This document shows positions 1-5,925 of a stretch of DNA of 16,189 nt, piece after piece (positions within the stretch are counted from its first letter, which is position 1; every line of letters starts with the position of its first letter). The notes beneath the pieces are model-generated. The model was not told the DNA's origin. It did not search any database and saw only the letters and a program-made list of their open reading frames with translations. The stretch is taken from the NCBI GenBank assembly GCA_029858545.1, contig JAOUFA010000031.1:1-16189 (forward strand), written 5' to 3'. This DNA comes from Betaproteobacteria bacterium (GTDB taxonomy: Bacteria > Pseudomonadota > Gammaproteobacteria > Burkholderiales > SG8-39). Made by a program: the position numbers and the translations under genes.

Positions 1-326
1 ATCTCGGCTTCGCCTGCGATGTCGAGAAGCTGGTTCTTTCTCGTGCGCGGCGCGCGATCGAAGCGGGTTGCGATGGCGTCATTTCGTCAGGCCTGGAGGC
101 GCCCCGGCTCAAGGCCGAATTTCGCGACAGACTGCTGGTGGTGACTCCCGGCATTCGACCGGTGGAAAATCGGCCTGCGGACGACCAGAAGCGCACCGTC
201 GATGTGGCGCAGGCCTTTGCCAACGGTGCCGACTACATCGTGGTCGGCCGGCCGATCCGCCAGGCGAACGACCCGAAGGCCGCCGCCGAGGCGATGCAGC
301 GCAGCATCGCCGGCATCTTCCGCTGA
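1..326 (+). CDS. pyrF: Orotidine 5'-phosphate decarboxylase, C-terminal part (5' end outside window)
   Basis: This is the C-terminal third of OMP decarboxylase, the cytosolic enzyme that converts orotidine monophosphate to UMP in the last step of de novo pyrimidine synthesis. The reading frame is open from base 3 to the TGA at 324-326, giving about 107 residues. They include a stretch reading GCDGVISSGLEAPRLK, then VVTPGIRP and DDQKR, and finally ADYIVVGRPI. The TPGIRP...DDQKR pair and the VVGRPI phosphate-binding strand near the C-terminus are hallmarks of the PyrF family, and the longer spacing fits the proteobacterial type 2 form. The start codon and catalytic Lys/Asp motifs lie outside the window. 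A strong hairpin follows 13 bases after the stop codon, and the next gene is convergent, so pyrF is the last gene of its transcript. Confidence 0.93.
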   Translation, partial: LGFACDVEKLVLSRARRAIEAGCDGVISSGLEAPRLKAEFRDRLLVVTPGIRPVENRPADDQKRTVDVAQAFANGADYIVVGRPIRQANDPKAAAEAMQRSIAGIFR

Positions 327-338
327 CCCGCGAACCAG

Positions 339-367
339 GCCGTCTGCCGCATCGGGCGGCGGGCGGC
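339..367 (+). terminator. Terminator-like hairpin after pyrF
   Basis: Bases 339-350 pair with 356-367 around a 5-base loop (ATCGG). All 12 positions pair: ten Watson-Crick pairs and two G-U wobbles. The wobbles become A-C mismatches in the opposite strand's RNA, so the structure is stronger in the pyrF direction. No U-run follows, so it may pause polymerase, protect the 3' end or act with Rho rather than be a classic intrinsic terminator. Confidence 0.45.
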
Positions 368-375
368 GTCTCGCG

Positions 376-1449
376 CTAGTTCTTCGACCGGGCGCGCACG
401 GCGTTCGCGACCGCGGCACCGACTTCGCTGGTGCTCGCCTTGCCCTTCATGTCGGGTGTGTGCGGACCGTCGCGTACCACCTGCTCGATCGCACGCATGA
501 CATCGGCGGCCGCCTCGAGGTGGCCGAGGTGTTCGAGCATCAGCGCACCCGACCAGATCTGGGCGATTGGATTGGCGACATGCTTGCCGGCGATGTCGGG
601 CGCCGAGCCGTGCACCGGTTCGAAGATGGAGGGATAGACCCTTTCGGGATTGATATTCCCGGAAGCGGCAATGCCGATGCTGCCCGCGGTCGCCGGGCCG
701 AGATCGGAGATGATGTCGCCGAACAGGTTCGATGCGACGATGACATCGAAGCGGTCCGGGTTGAGCACCATCTGGATGGTCAGTCCATCGACGTGGTACT
801 GGTCGGTCCGGACATCTGCATAGGCCTTGGCCATCTCCGTGAAGCGCTCGTCCCAGTACGGCATGGTGATCGAAATGCCGTTCGACTTGGTGCACGAGGT
901 CAGGTGTTTCGCGCGCGTCCTGGCGAGTTCGAAGGCATAGCGCATGATGCGGTCCACGCCTTTGCGCGAGAACACCGCCTGCTGGGTGACGATCTCGCGC
1001 TCGGTCCCCTCGTAAACTCGCCCGCCGATGCTGCCGTATTCGCCCTCGGTGTTCTCGCGGATCACCACGTAATCGATGTCGCCGGGCTTTCTGCCCGAGA
1101 GCGGGCAGGGCATGCCCTCGAAGAGCCGCACCGGGCGAAGGTTTACGTAGAGGTCGAAGCAGCGGCGGAAGTCGATCAGCAATCCCCAAACGGAAATATG
1201 ATCGGGCACGATCGCCGGGTTGCCCACCGCGCCGAAGAAGATCGCGTCGAACTGCTTCAAAATTTCGGGTGCTTCCTCGGGACACATGCGGCCATGGGTT
1301 CGGTACCAGTCGCAACTCCAGGGGAACTCCTGCCATGTGAACCCGATGCCGTGTTGGGCGCCGACCGCTTCGAGTACGCGCACCCCCTCGGGGGCGACTT
1401 CGCGGCCGATGCCGTCGCCGGGGATGACCGCAATGCGATATTGCTTCAC
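376..1449 (-). CDS. ttuC: Tartrate dehydrogenase / D-malate dehydrogenase (decarboxylating)
   Basis: This 357-residue cytosolic enzyme belongs to the beta-decarboxylating dehydrogenase family (isopropylmalate/isocitrate fold), which uses NAD+ and a divalent metal. Visible motifs are the N-terminal IPGDGIG (9-15), the substrate helix SVWGLLIDFRRCFDLYVNLR (86-105), RENTEGEY (131-138) with the arginine and tyrosine used in catalysis, Lys188 in CTKSN, Asp221, the metal-ligand segment FGDIISD (243-249) and the adenine-binding HGSAPDIAG (280-288). The SVWGLLIDFRR helix is typical of the tartrate/D-malate subfamily (TtuC, DmlA, YeaU) and differs from the LLxLR helix of true LeuB. The start is GTG at 1449, with a GGAG Shine-Dalgarno six bases upstream and a TAGAAT -10 element further up. 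The gene stands alone between convergent pyrF and divergent tsaB. The family assignment is firm, but tartrate versus D-malate cannot be decided from sequence. Confidence 0.88.
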   Translation of the reverse strand: MKQYRIAVIPGDGIGREVAPEGVRVLEAVGAQHGIGFTWQEFPWSCDWYRTHGRMCPEEAPEILKQFDAIFFGAVGNPAIVPDHISVWGLLIDFRRCFDLYVNLRPVRLFEGMPCPLSGRKPGDIDYVVIRENTEGEYGSIGGRVYEGTEREIVTQQAVFSRKGVDRIMRYAFELARTRAKHLTSCTKSNGISITMPYWDERFTEMAKAYADVRTDQYHVDGLTIQMVLNPDRFDVIVASNLFGDIISDLGPATAGSIGIAASGNINPERVYPSIFEPVHGSAPDIAGKHVANPIAQIWSGALMLEHLGHLEAAADVMRAIEQVVRDGPHTPDMKGKASTSEVGAAVANAVRARSKN

Positions 1450-1476
1450 GCTGTGCTCCGGATGGAAACGACGCGA

Positions 1477-1482
1477 ATTCTA
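1477..1482 (-). promoter_or_regulatory. -10 element for the tartrate/malate dehydrogenase gene
   Basis: On the minus strand this reads TAGAAT (5 of 6 to consensus). It would start transcription about 20 bases before the GTG start and about 10 bases before the GGAG ribosome site. No good -35 is seen at 17 bases, so the promoter is probably weak or activated. Confidence 0.35.
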
Positions 1483-1542
1483 GCAGGCGCCGGGAAAGCG
1501 CTTGGCGGTCCCGCCGGCGGCGTGAGAGCCGATTCGGAGCGG

Positions 1543-1548
1543 TACAAT
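1543..1548 (+). promoter_or_regulatory. -10 element for the tsaB operon
   Basis: TACAAT matches TATAAT in 5 of 6 positions and sits 28 bases before the GTG start chosen for tsaB. It overlaps an in-frame ATG at 1547, which argues against that ATG being the real start. No clear -35 hexamer is present at the expected distance. Confidence 0.45.
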
Positions 1549-1576
1549 GGGCTCCTTTCTTCCGGAGCACGACTCG

Positions 1577-2257
1577 GTGCGTTTCGCGGCGATCGAAACT
1601 TCGACGGACTGGTGCTCGGTGGCCCTGTGGCGTGACGGAGAGATCTCTGCGATCGAGCGCGAGGCGGGCCAGCGGCATGCCGAACTCGTATTGCCGATGC
1701 TCGAGCGCCTGCTCGAGCGCGCACGGCTCGGCGTCGAGGGGCTCGATGCGGTGGCGTTTGGCACCGGTCCGGGATCGTTTACCGGGCTGCGCATCGCCTG
1801 CGGTATCGCGCAGGGGCTCGCGTTCGCACGTGGATTGCCCGTGATCGGGGTGTCGACCCTGGAGGCGATCGCAGAGGAATCCGGCGCCTCACGCGCGCTG
1901 GTGTGCCTGGACGCGCGCATGCACGAGGTCTACTACGCAGGGTTCGAGCGCTGCGAGGGCATATGGCGCGAAACGATCGCCGCCGCTTGCGTGGCACCGG
2001 GACGCGTCGAGCGTCCTGCGGGCGGGGGTTGGACCGGTTGCGGGAATGGCTTTGCGGCATATGGTGAGGCGCTGTGCGCCGCGCTGGGCGGCACGCTGGC
2101 GACGGTACTGCCGGGCATCCGGCCGAGCGCGGCAGCGCTCGCGCGGCTTGCGGCGGTACCGCTTGCAGCAGGCCGGGGGCGGGACGCCGCGTTGGCGGCG
2201 CCGGTGTATGTTCGGGATAAGGTGGCGCTGACCTCGGCAGAGAGGGCAAATCGATGA
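1577..2257 (+). CDS. tsaB: TsaB, tRNA t6A37 threonylcarbamoyltransferase complex subunit
   Basis: TsaB (formerly YeaZ) is the non-catalytic partner of TsaD. With TsaE it forms the complex that installs N6-threonylcarbamoyladenosine at position 37 of ANN-decoding tRNAs. The 226-residue product opens MRFAAIETSTDWCSVAL, matching the usual first strand of the family (E. coli begins MRILAIDT). It carries GQRHAELVLPML (31-42), the conserved GTGPGSFTGLRI (62-73), DARMHEVYY (112-120) and a C-terminal PVYVRDKVA. GTG at 1577 is preferred because it gives this N-terminus and has CCGGAG nine bases upstream. An in-frame ATG at 1547 would add ten residues, but it sits on a TACAAT promoter element. The gene overlaps rimI by four bases (ATGA), so the two are translationally coupled. 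E. coli TsaB has 231 residues, so the length is normal. Confidence 0.93.
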   Translation: MRFAAIETSTDWCSVALWRDGEISAIEREAGQRHAELVLPMLERLLERARLGVEGLDAVAFGTGPGSFTGLRIACGIAQGLAFARGLPVIGVSTLEAIAEESGASRALVCLDARMHEVYYAGFERCEGIWRETIAAACVAPGRVERPAGGGWTGCGNGFAAYGEALCAALGGTLATVLPGIRPSAAALARLAAVPLAAGRGRDAALAAPVYVRDKVALTSAERANR

Positions 2258-2715
2258 GCGTGGTGTTGAAGGATGTGCCGCGGCTCGCGAGGATGCGCGA
2301 AGCCGATATCGGTGAGGTGGCCGCGATAGAAAACGCCGTGTACTCGCATCCCTGGACGCGGGGCAACTTCGCCGATTCCCTGCGTTCCGATTACGAGTGC
2401 CACACCTGGAGGCTGGGCGGCGAGCTGATCGGGTATTTCGTGCTTCTCATCGGGCCGCAAGAAGCGCACCTGCTCAATCTCGCGGTCGCCGCGGGCCACC
2501 AGCGGCGCGGGCACGGCTCGGCCATTCTGCGCGAAGTGTCGCGCATCGCGCGCGAGCGTGGTGCGCTGCAGTTGTTCCTCGAGGTGCGACCGAGCAATAC
2601 GGCGGCTTGCGCGCTCTACGAAAAATTCGGGTTTCGCCGCATTGGGCTGCGCGGTGCCTACTACCCGGCGCTGGGCGGTCGCGAGGACGCGCTCGTGATG
2701 GCAAGCGATCTATGA
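2254..2715 (+). CDS. rimI: Ribosomal protein bS18 N-alpha-acetyltransferase
   Basis: This 153-residue GNAT-fold enzyme transfers acetyl from acetyl-CoA to the N-terminal alanine of ribosomal protein S18, and in some bacteria to other N-termini. The acetyl-CoA pyrophosphate loop is QRRGHGSA (83-90), followed by the helix ILREVSRIAR. Glu110 in FLEVRPSN and Tyr122 in ALYEKFGF correspond to the general base and acid of enterobacterial RimI with a constant offset of seven. AHLLNLAV (71-78) is the strand before the loop. The start ATG at 2254 overlaps the tsaB stop, and its own stop overlaps the next start by four bases. The order tsaB-rimI is widespread in proteobacteria, and linkage to t6A synthesis supports RimI over a generic GNAT. 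Confidence 0.92.
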   Translation: MSVVLKDVPRLARMREADIGEVAAIENAVYSHPWTRGNFADSLRSDYECHTWRLGGELIGYFVLLIGPQEAHLLNLAVAAGHQRRGHGSAILREVSRIARERGALQLFLEVRPSNTAACALYEKFGFRRIGLRGAYYPALGGREDALVMASDL

Positions 2716-3479
2716 ACCAAGTGGGCAAAAAGATCCAAGCGGGCAAGACGCGGCGCACGGCGCTGCTCGAGGAAATGGGGCTCGTACCGGTCTGGCGGCT
2801 GCGACGCAGCGCCGCCGGGAACGACGCCGATGCGGCAGTTGCCGCGGGCGAGGCGCGCGCAGCGCCCTCGTTGCAGGGGCAGGTCGACGCGCGCGAGGTG
2901 GCTATCCGCAGCATGGACTGGGACACGCTTCGCCAGGCGGTGTCCGGCTGCACGGCCTGCGAATTGCACCGGACTCGCACGCAGGCGGTGCTGGGAGTGG
3001 GCGATCAGCGTGCCGGTTGGCTGCTCGTCGGGGAAGCGCCCGGCGCGGAGGAAGACCGCCTCGGCGAGCCCTTCGTCGGTCAGGCGGGTAGGCTGCTCGA
3101 CAACATGCTTGCTTCACTCGAGCTGAAGCGCAGCGAGAACGTGTACATCGCAAATGTGTTGAAGTGCCGGCCGCCCGGGAATCGCAATCCCGATGTCGCG
3201 GAGGTGGCGTGCTGCACCCCGTTCCTGCGGCGCCAGATCGCGCTCATTGGTCCGCGGCTGATCGTCGCGATGGGGCGTTTTGCCGCGCAGACCCTGCTCG
3301 ATAGCGATGCGACGATCGCCAGCCTGCGCGGCAGAGTGCATCGCTACGCGGGGGTGCCGCTCATCGTGACCTACCACCCCGCCTACCTGCTGCGCAATCT
3401 TCCCGACAAGGCCAAGGCCTGGAGCGACCTGCTGTTCGCGCGCCGAACGATGAATTCGCTGAATGAGGCGCCGGGGTAG
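2712..3479 (+). CDS. Family 4 (4Fe-4S) uracil-DNA glycosylase
   Basis: This DNA repair enzyme removes uracil from DNA in base excision repair. The 255-residue protein has the four cluster-binding cysteines of family 4 UDGs: C80xxC83, C152 in KCRPPGNRNP and C168, 16 residues later. Active-site motifs are GEAPGAEEDRLGEPFVGQAG (108-127) and HPAYLLR (222-228), whose histidine is the catalytic one. An N-terminal extension of about 75 residues contains EEMGLVPVWRLR and then an Ala-rich linker. Such an extension is common in betaproteobacterial members, once annotated as phage SPO1 DNA polymerase-related. The ATG at 2712 overlaps the rimI stop by four bases. Only seven bases separate its stop from the convergent lplT stop. 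The family is certain; the physiological base preference is inferred. Confidence 0.9.
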   Translation: MNQVGKKIQAGKTRRTALLEEMGLVPVWRLRRSAAGNDADAAVAAGEARAAPSLQGQVDAREVAIRSMDWDTLRQAVSGCTACELHRTRTQAVLGVGDQRAGWLLVGEAPGAEEDRLGEPFVGQAGRLLDNMLASLELKRSENVYIANVLKCRPPGNRNPDVAEVACCTPFLRRQIALIGPRLIVAMGRFAAQTLLDSDATIASLRGRVHRYAGVPLIVTYHPAYLLRNLPDKAKAWSDLLFARRTMNSLNEAPG

Positions 3480-3486
3480 CGCCCGA

Positions 3487-4782
3487 TCAGCGCTTGCCGT
3501 GGTGGTAGGGATCGTCGGCGCGCGCGAAGTCGAGCAGGCGTCTCACTTCTTCGGAATGGACGCGTCGGTTATGGTGATACCACCACATGACCAGTGTCAT
3601 CGTCAGTGCCACGAACAGGCCGAAACACACGGTTGCGACGTATATCGAAACGCCGAATTTGAGCAGCAGCGAATAGACCGCGATCATCACCAGAATCGAG
3701 ATGTTCTCGTTGAAGTTCTGCACCGCGATCGAACGCCCGGAGCCTACCAAATGGTGGCCGCGGTGCTGCAGCAGCGCATTCATCGGCACAACGAACATGC
3801 CGGCAAGCACGCCAATGACGATCATCAGCGGAATCGCGATGCGTATGTCGTGCACGGCAATCATCGTGATCACCACCAGTCCCATCGCGATACCGAGCGG
3901 AATCATCTTCACCGAATTCTCCAGCGCGACCTTGGCTGAGGCCCAGACCGCACCCACCGCGACCCCCAGCGCGACCACGCCCTGGAGGATCGAGGCTTCC
4001 GCAAGGTTGTAACCGAGCGCCACCTGAGCCCATTTGATGACGATGAATTGCAGCGTGGCGCCCGCTCCCCAGAACAGCGTTGTGACGGCGAGCGAAATCT
4101 GGCCGAGTTTGTCCGACCAGAGCCGCGTGACGCAATGCATGAAATCCTTGAGCGTGGCGAGCGGATGTGCGGGCAGCGCCTTCAGGGCGACGCCGGTGCG
4201 CGGGACATAGAGGTTGATGAAGGCGGCGAGCGCGTAGACGAAAACGATCACCGAGATCGCCGCTTCGGGCGGCGTGTTGATTGTTGTGTCGTAAAGCGGC
4301 AGATCGAAGCCAAGGAGCGCGCCCGAAACGGTCGAGTGGATTAGAGCGCCGCCGAGTACCGTGCCAAGAATGATCGAGGCTACGGTCAGTCCTTCGATCC
4401 AGCCGTTGGCGATGACGAGCTTCTCGTGCGGCAGGTACTCGGTGAGGATGCCGTACTTTGCTGGCGAATAGGCCGCTGCGCCGAGTCCGACCAGTGCATA
4501 GGCGAGCAAGGGGTCGATCTCGAAGAGCATCATCGTGCAGCCGGCGACCTTGATCAGGTTCGACATGAACATCACGCTGCCCTTGGGGAAGCGGTCGGCG
4601 AATACGCCGACGTAGGGCGCGAGTACGACGTAGGAAACGACGAAGAAGAACTTCAGGTAGGGGGTGAGCCAGCCGGGGGCATCCGACTGCACGAGCAGCG
4701 CGATCGCGGCGATCAGCAGGGCGTTGTCGGCGAGCGAGGAGAAGAACTGCGCCGCCATAATGATGTAGAAGCCGAATGTCAT
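3487..4782 (-). CDS. lplT: Lysophospholipid transporter LplT (MFS)
   Basis: This inner-membrane major facilitator protein (431 residues, about 12 hydrophobic segments) brings 2-acyl-lysophospholipids, chiefly lyso-PE and lyso-PG, to the cytoplasmic face for re-acylation. Visible motifs are AAQFFSSLADNALL (10-23), the MFS loop 2-3 motif GVFADRFPKG (59-68) and the LplT-typical YSPAKYGILTEYLPHEKLV (105-123). A further typical segment, NGWIEGLTV, follows. The tail is polar and His/Arg-rich and probably cytoplasmic. The acyltransferase partner Aas, fused or adjacent in enterobacteria, is absent here and must be encoded elsewhere if present. The start ATG at 4782 has no good Shine-Dalgarno, but MTFGFYIIMAAQF fits the family's first helix. 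An extended -10 promoter lies about 90 bases upstream. The gene is divergent from the LysR-type regulator. Confidence 0.9.
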   Translation of the reverse strand: MTFGFYIIMAAQFFSSLADNALLIAAIALLVQSDAPGWLTPYLKFFFVVSYVVLAPYVGVFADRFPKGSVMFMSNLIKVAGCTMMLFEIDPLLAYALVGLGAAAYSPAKYGILTEYLPHEKLVIANGWIEGLTVASIILGTVLGGALIHSTVSGALLGFDLPLYDTTINTPPEAAISVIVFVYALAAFINLYVPRTGVALKALPAHPLATLKDFMHCVTRLWSDKLGQISLAVTTLFWGAGATLQFIVIKWAQVALGYNLAEASILQGVVALGVAVGAVWASAKVALENSVKMIPLGIAMGLVVITMIAVHDIRIAIPLMIVIGVLAGMFVVPMNALLQHRGHHLVGSGRSIAVQNFNENISILVMIAVYSLLLKFGVSIYVATVCFGLFVALTMTLVMWWYHHNRRVHSEEVRRLLDFARADDPYHHGKR

Positions 4783-4868
4783 GCGGGTGGTGCGAAAACC
4801 GTGGGTTGGCGTGGAAAGGGGGGGAACGGGGCGGAGAATGGCCGGGGAATGTCAATGGGCAGCGCGGG

Positions 4869-4877
4869 GTTATATCA
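4869..4877 (-). promoter_or_regulatory. Extended -10 promoter for lplT
   Basis: The minus strand reads TGATATAAC, which fits the extended -10 pattern TGnTATAAT with one mismatch and does not need a -35. It implies a leader of about 80 bases before the lplT ATG. Confidence 0.4.
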
Positions 4878-4941
4878 CGCCGCGGCGACGCCCGCAGGGC
4901 GAATCACCGATCTCGGTGGGATGAGGCATTTTCCAACCCAG

Positions 4942-4968
4942 ATAAACCATGAAACATTCATCGTTTAT
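4942..4968. promoter_or_regulatory. 27-bp interrupted palindrome, probable operator
   Basis: Outer arms ATAAAC (4942-4947) and GTTTAT (4963-4968) enclose inner arms beginning ATGA (4949-4952) and ending TCAT (4958-4961). Around the centre at 4955, 11 of 13 position pairs are complementary. The right arm runs into the TATAAT box, so a bound protein would cover the regulator's promoter. This suggests autoregulation, as is usual for LysR-type genes, though the arm spacing is not the textbook T-N11-A. Confidence 0.55.
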
Positions 4969-4971
4969 AAT
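4966..4971 (+). promoter_or_regulatory. -10 element of the LysR-alr-radA operon
   Basis: This is a perfect TATAAT located 49 bases before the regulator's ATG. The base run 17 upstream (around 4943-4948) is not TTGACA-like, so the promoter may depend on an activator or be weak. Its first three bases are shared with the palindrome's right arm. Confidence 0.55.
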
Positions 4972-4987
4972 CCGATAAGCAAAATGC

Positions 4988-5008
4988 CAGTCTCTATTGA
5001 GAGGACTG
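4988..5008 (+). promoter_or_regulatory. Hairpin covering the ribosome-binding site of the LysR-type gene
   Basis: In RNA, CAGTC (4988-4992) pairs with GACTG (5004-5008), and TCT (4993-4995) pairs with AGA (5000-5002). There is one bulged G and a four-base loop. The Shine-Dalgarno GAGAGGA (4999-5005) lies almost wholly in the 3' arm, so the structure would reduce translation unless melted. Confidence 0.35.
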
Positions 5009-5014
5009 ATCGCC

Positions 5015-5920
5015 ATGGCTGACAGAAGACTCCAAGTGTTCCATGCGGTAGCCAAGCACCTCTCGTTCACCAAGGCTGCGGAAGCCCTGTTCATGACCCA
5101 GCCTGCGGTCACCTTCCAGATCAAGCAGCTGGAGGAACACTTCAATACCCGGTTGTTCGAGCGTGGCCACGGACGCATTTCGGTTACCCCGGCGGGGGCG
5201 GTGGTGCTGGAATACGCCGAACGAATACTGGCACTATCGGCCGAACTCGATCTGCGCTTGAAGGAGATGACCGGGCACGTCGCAGGGTTGCTCCTGGTCG
5301 GCGCGAGTACCACGATCGCCGAGTTCCTGTTGCCGCAGGTGCTGGGCGAATTCAAGTCGAAATACCCCGGCGTCATGCCGCGGCTGGTGGTCGGGAATTC
5401 CGGCGCGGTCGAAAGTCGCGTCGCCGAACATACCCTCGACATCGGTTTCATCGAATCCCCGTCGCACCTGCCGAGCATCGCCTGCGACGACTGTTGCGAG
5501 GATGAGTTGCAGGTTGTGTGCGCACCCTCGCATGCGCTTGCGAAGCTCAAGGCGGTGTCTCCCAAACAGCTCATCGAGTTTCCCTTCATCAGCCGCGAAA
5601 TCGGCTCGGGAACGCGCGAAGTGACCGACGATTATTTTCAGAAGGCCGGCGTGGCGCCTGATACGCTCAACATCGTGATGGAGCTGGGCAGTCCCGAAGC
5701 GTTGAAGGGTCTGGTGGCGACGGGTCTGGGTTTTGCGATCATGTCGCGCTCGACGGTCGAAAAGGAAACCCGTCTGGGCGACCTGGTGCTGGTACCGCTC
5801 GCGCCGCGCCTCAACCGGCGGCTATCGGTCGTCTACCCCAAGGAAAGGTTCCGTTCCCGCCTGGTCAATACTTTTGTCCAGTTTGCGAAGGAGCGGCTTG
5901 CCGCGCCGCATCCGGCCTGA
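5015..5920 (+). CDS. LysR-family transcriptional regulator
   Basis: This 301-residue cytosolic DNA-binding regulator has a winged helix-turn-helix at about residues 1-60. The segments FHAVAKHLSFTKAAEALFMTQ and AVTFQIKQLEEHFNTRLFER are classic LysR type. A linker helix spans about 60-85, and a periplasmic-binding-like effector domain runs from about 90 to 295 (GLLLVGASTTIAEFLLP through GLVATGLGFAIMSRS). The start ATG at 5015 has GAGAGGA nine bases upstream; an in-frame TTG at 4997 precedes that site and is rejected. The effector domain resembles the CysL/CbbR branch, but the ligand cannot be named. The gene lies five bases before alr on the same strand and is divergent from lplT, so both are candidate targets along with itself. 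It separates lplT from alr-radA. Confidence 0.9.
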   Translation: MADRRLQVFHAVAKHLSFTKAAEALFMTQPAVTFQIKQLEEHFNTRLFERGHGRISVTPAGAVVLEYAERILALSAELDLRLKEMTGHVAGLLLVGASTTIAEFLLPQVLGEFKSKYPGVMPRLVVGNSGAVESRVAEHTLDIGFIESPSHLPSIACDDCCEDELQVVCAPSHALAKLKAVSPKQLIEFPFISREIGSGTREVTDDYFQKAGVAPDTLNIVMELGSPEALKGLVATGLGFAIMSRSTVEKETRLGDLVLVPLAPRLNRRLSVVYPKERFRSRLVNTFVQFAKERLAAPHPA

Positions 5921-5925
5921 ACGGA

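Larger units (their letters stand above)
4783..5014. other. Divergent intergenic region, lplT / LysR-type regulator
   Basis: These 232 bases hold no gene. They contain an extended -10 for lplT at 4869-4877, a perfect TTGACA on the minus strand at 4850-4855 with no -10 at usable distance, and a G7 run near 4818-4824. They also contain a perfect short inverted repeat CACCGA-TC-TCGGTG at 4905-4918, a long interrupted palindrome at 4942-4968, a TATAAT box and a hairpin across the regulator's ribosome-binding site. The stretch 4921-5000 is clearly more AT-rich than its surroundings, as expected for a promoter. Confidence 0.75.

Noticed and set aside
202..1635. A 477-codon open frame on the plus strand opposite the tartrate/malate dehydrogenase gene
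   Set aside because: It is antisense to a gene with full catalytic motifs, is rich in Arg/His/Asp, has no family motif and no ribosome site. It reflects the stop-poor antisense frames of GC-rich DNA.
3467..3483. GGCGC/GCGCC hairpin between the UDG gene and lplT as a terminator
   Set aside because: The stem has only five pairs with a seven-base loop and no U-run, and it lies partly within the coding end. It is too weak to call.
3569..4855. A 428-codon minus-strand frame overlapping lplT
   Set aside because: It is a frame shadow of lplT: strongly Arg/His-rich with no membrane segments or motifs, while the other frame has all MFS features.
4850..4855. Perfect TTGACA on the minus strand upstream of lplT as a -35 element
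   Set aside because: No -10-like hexamer lies 15-19 bases downstream, where the sequence is GC-rich. The extended -10 at 4869-4877 is a better lplT promoter.
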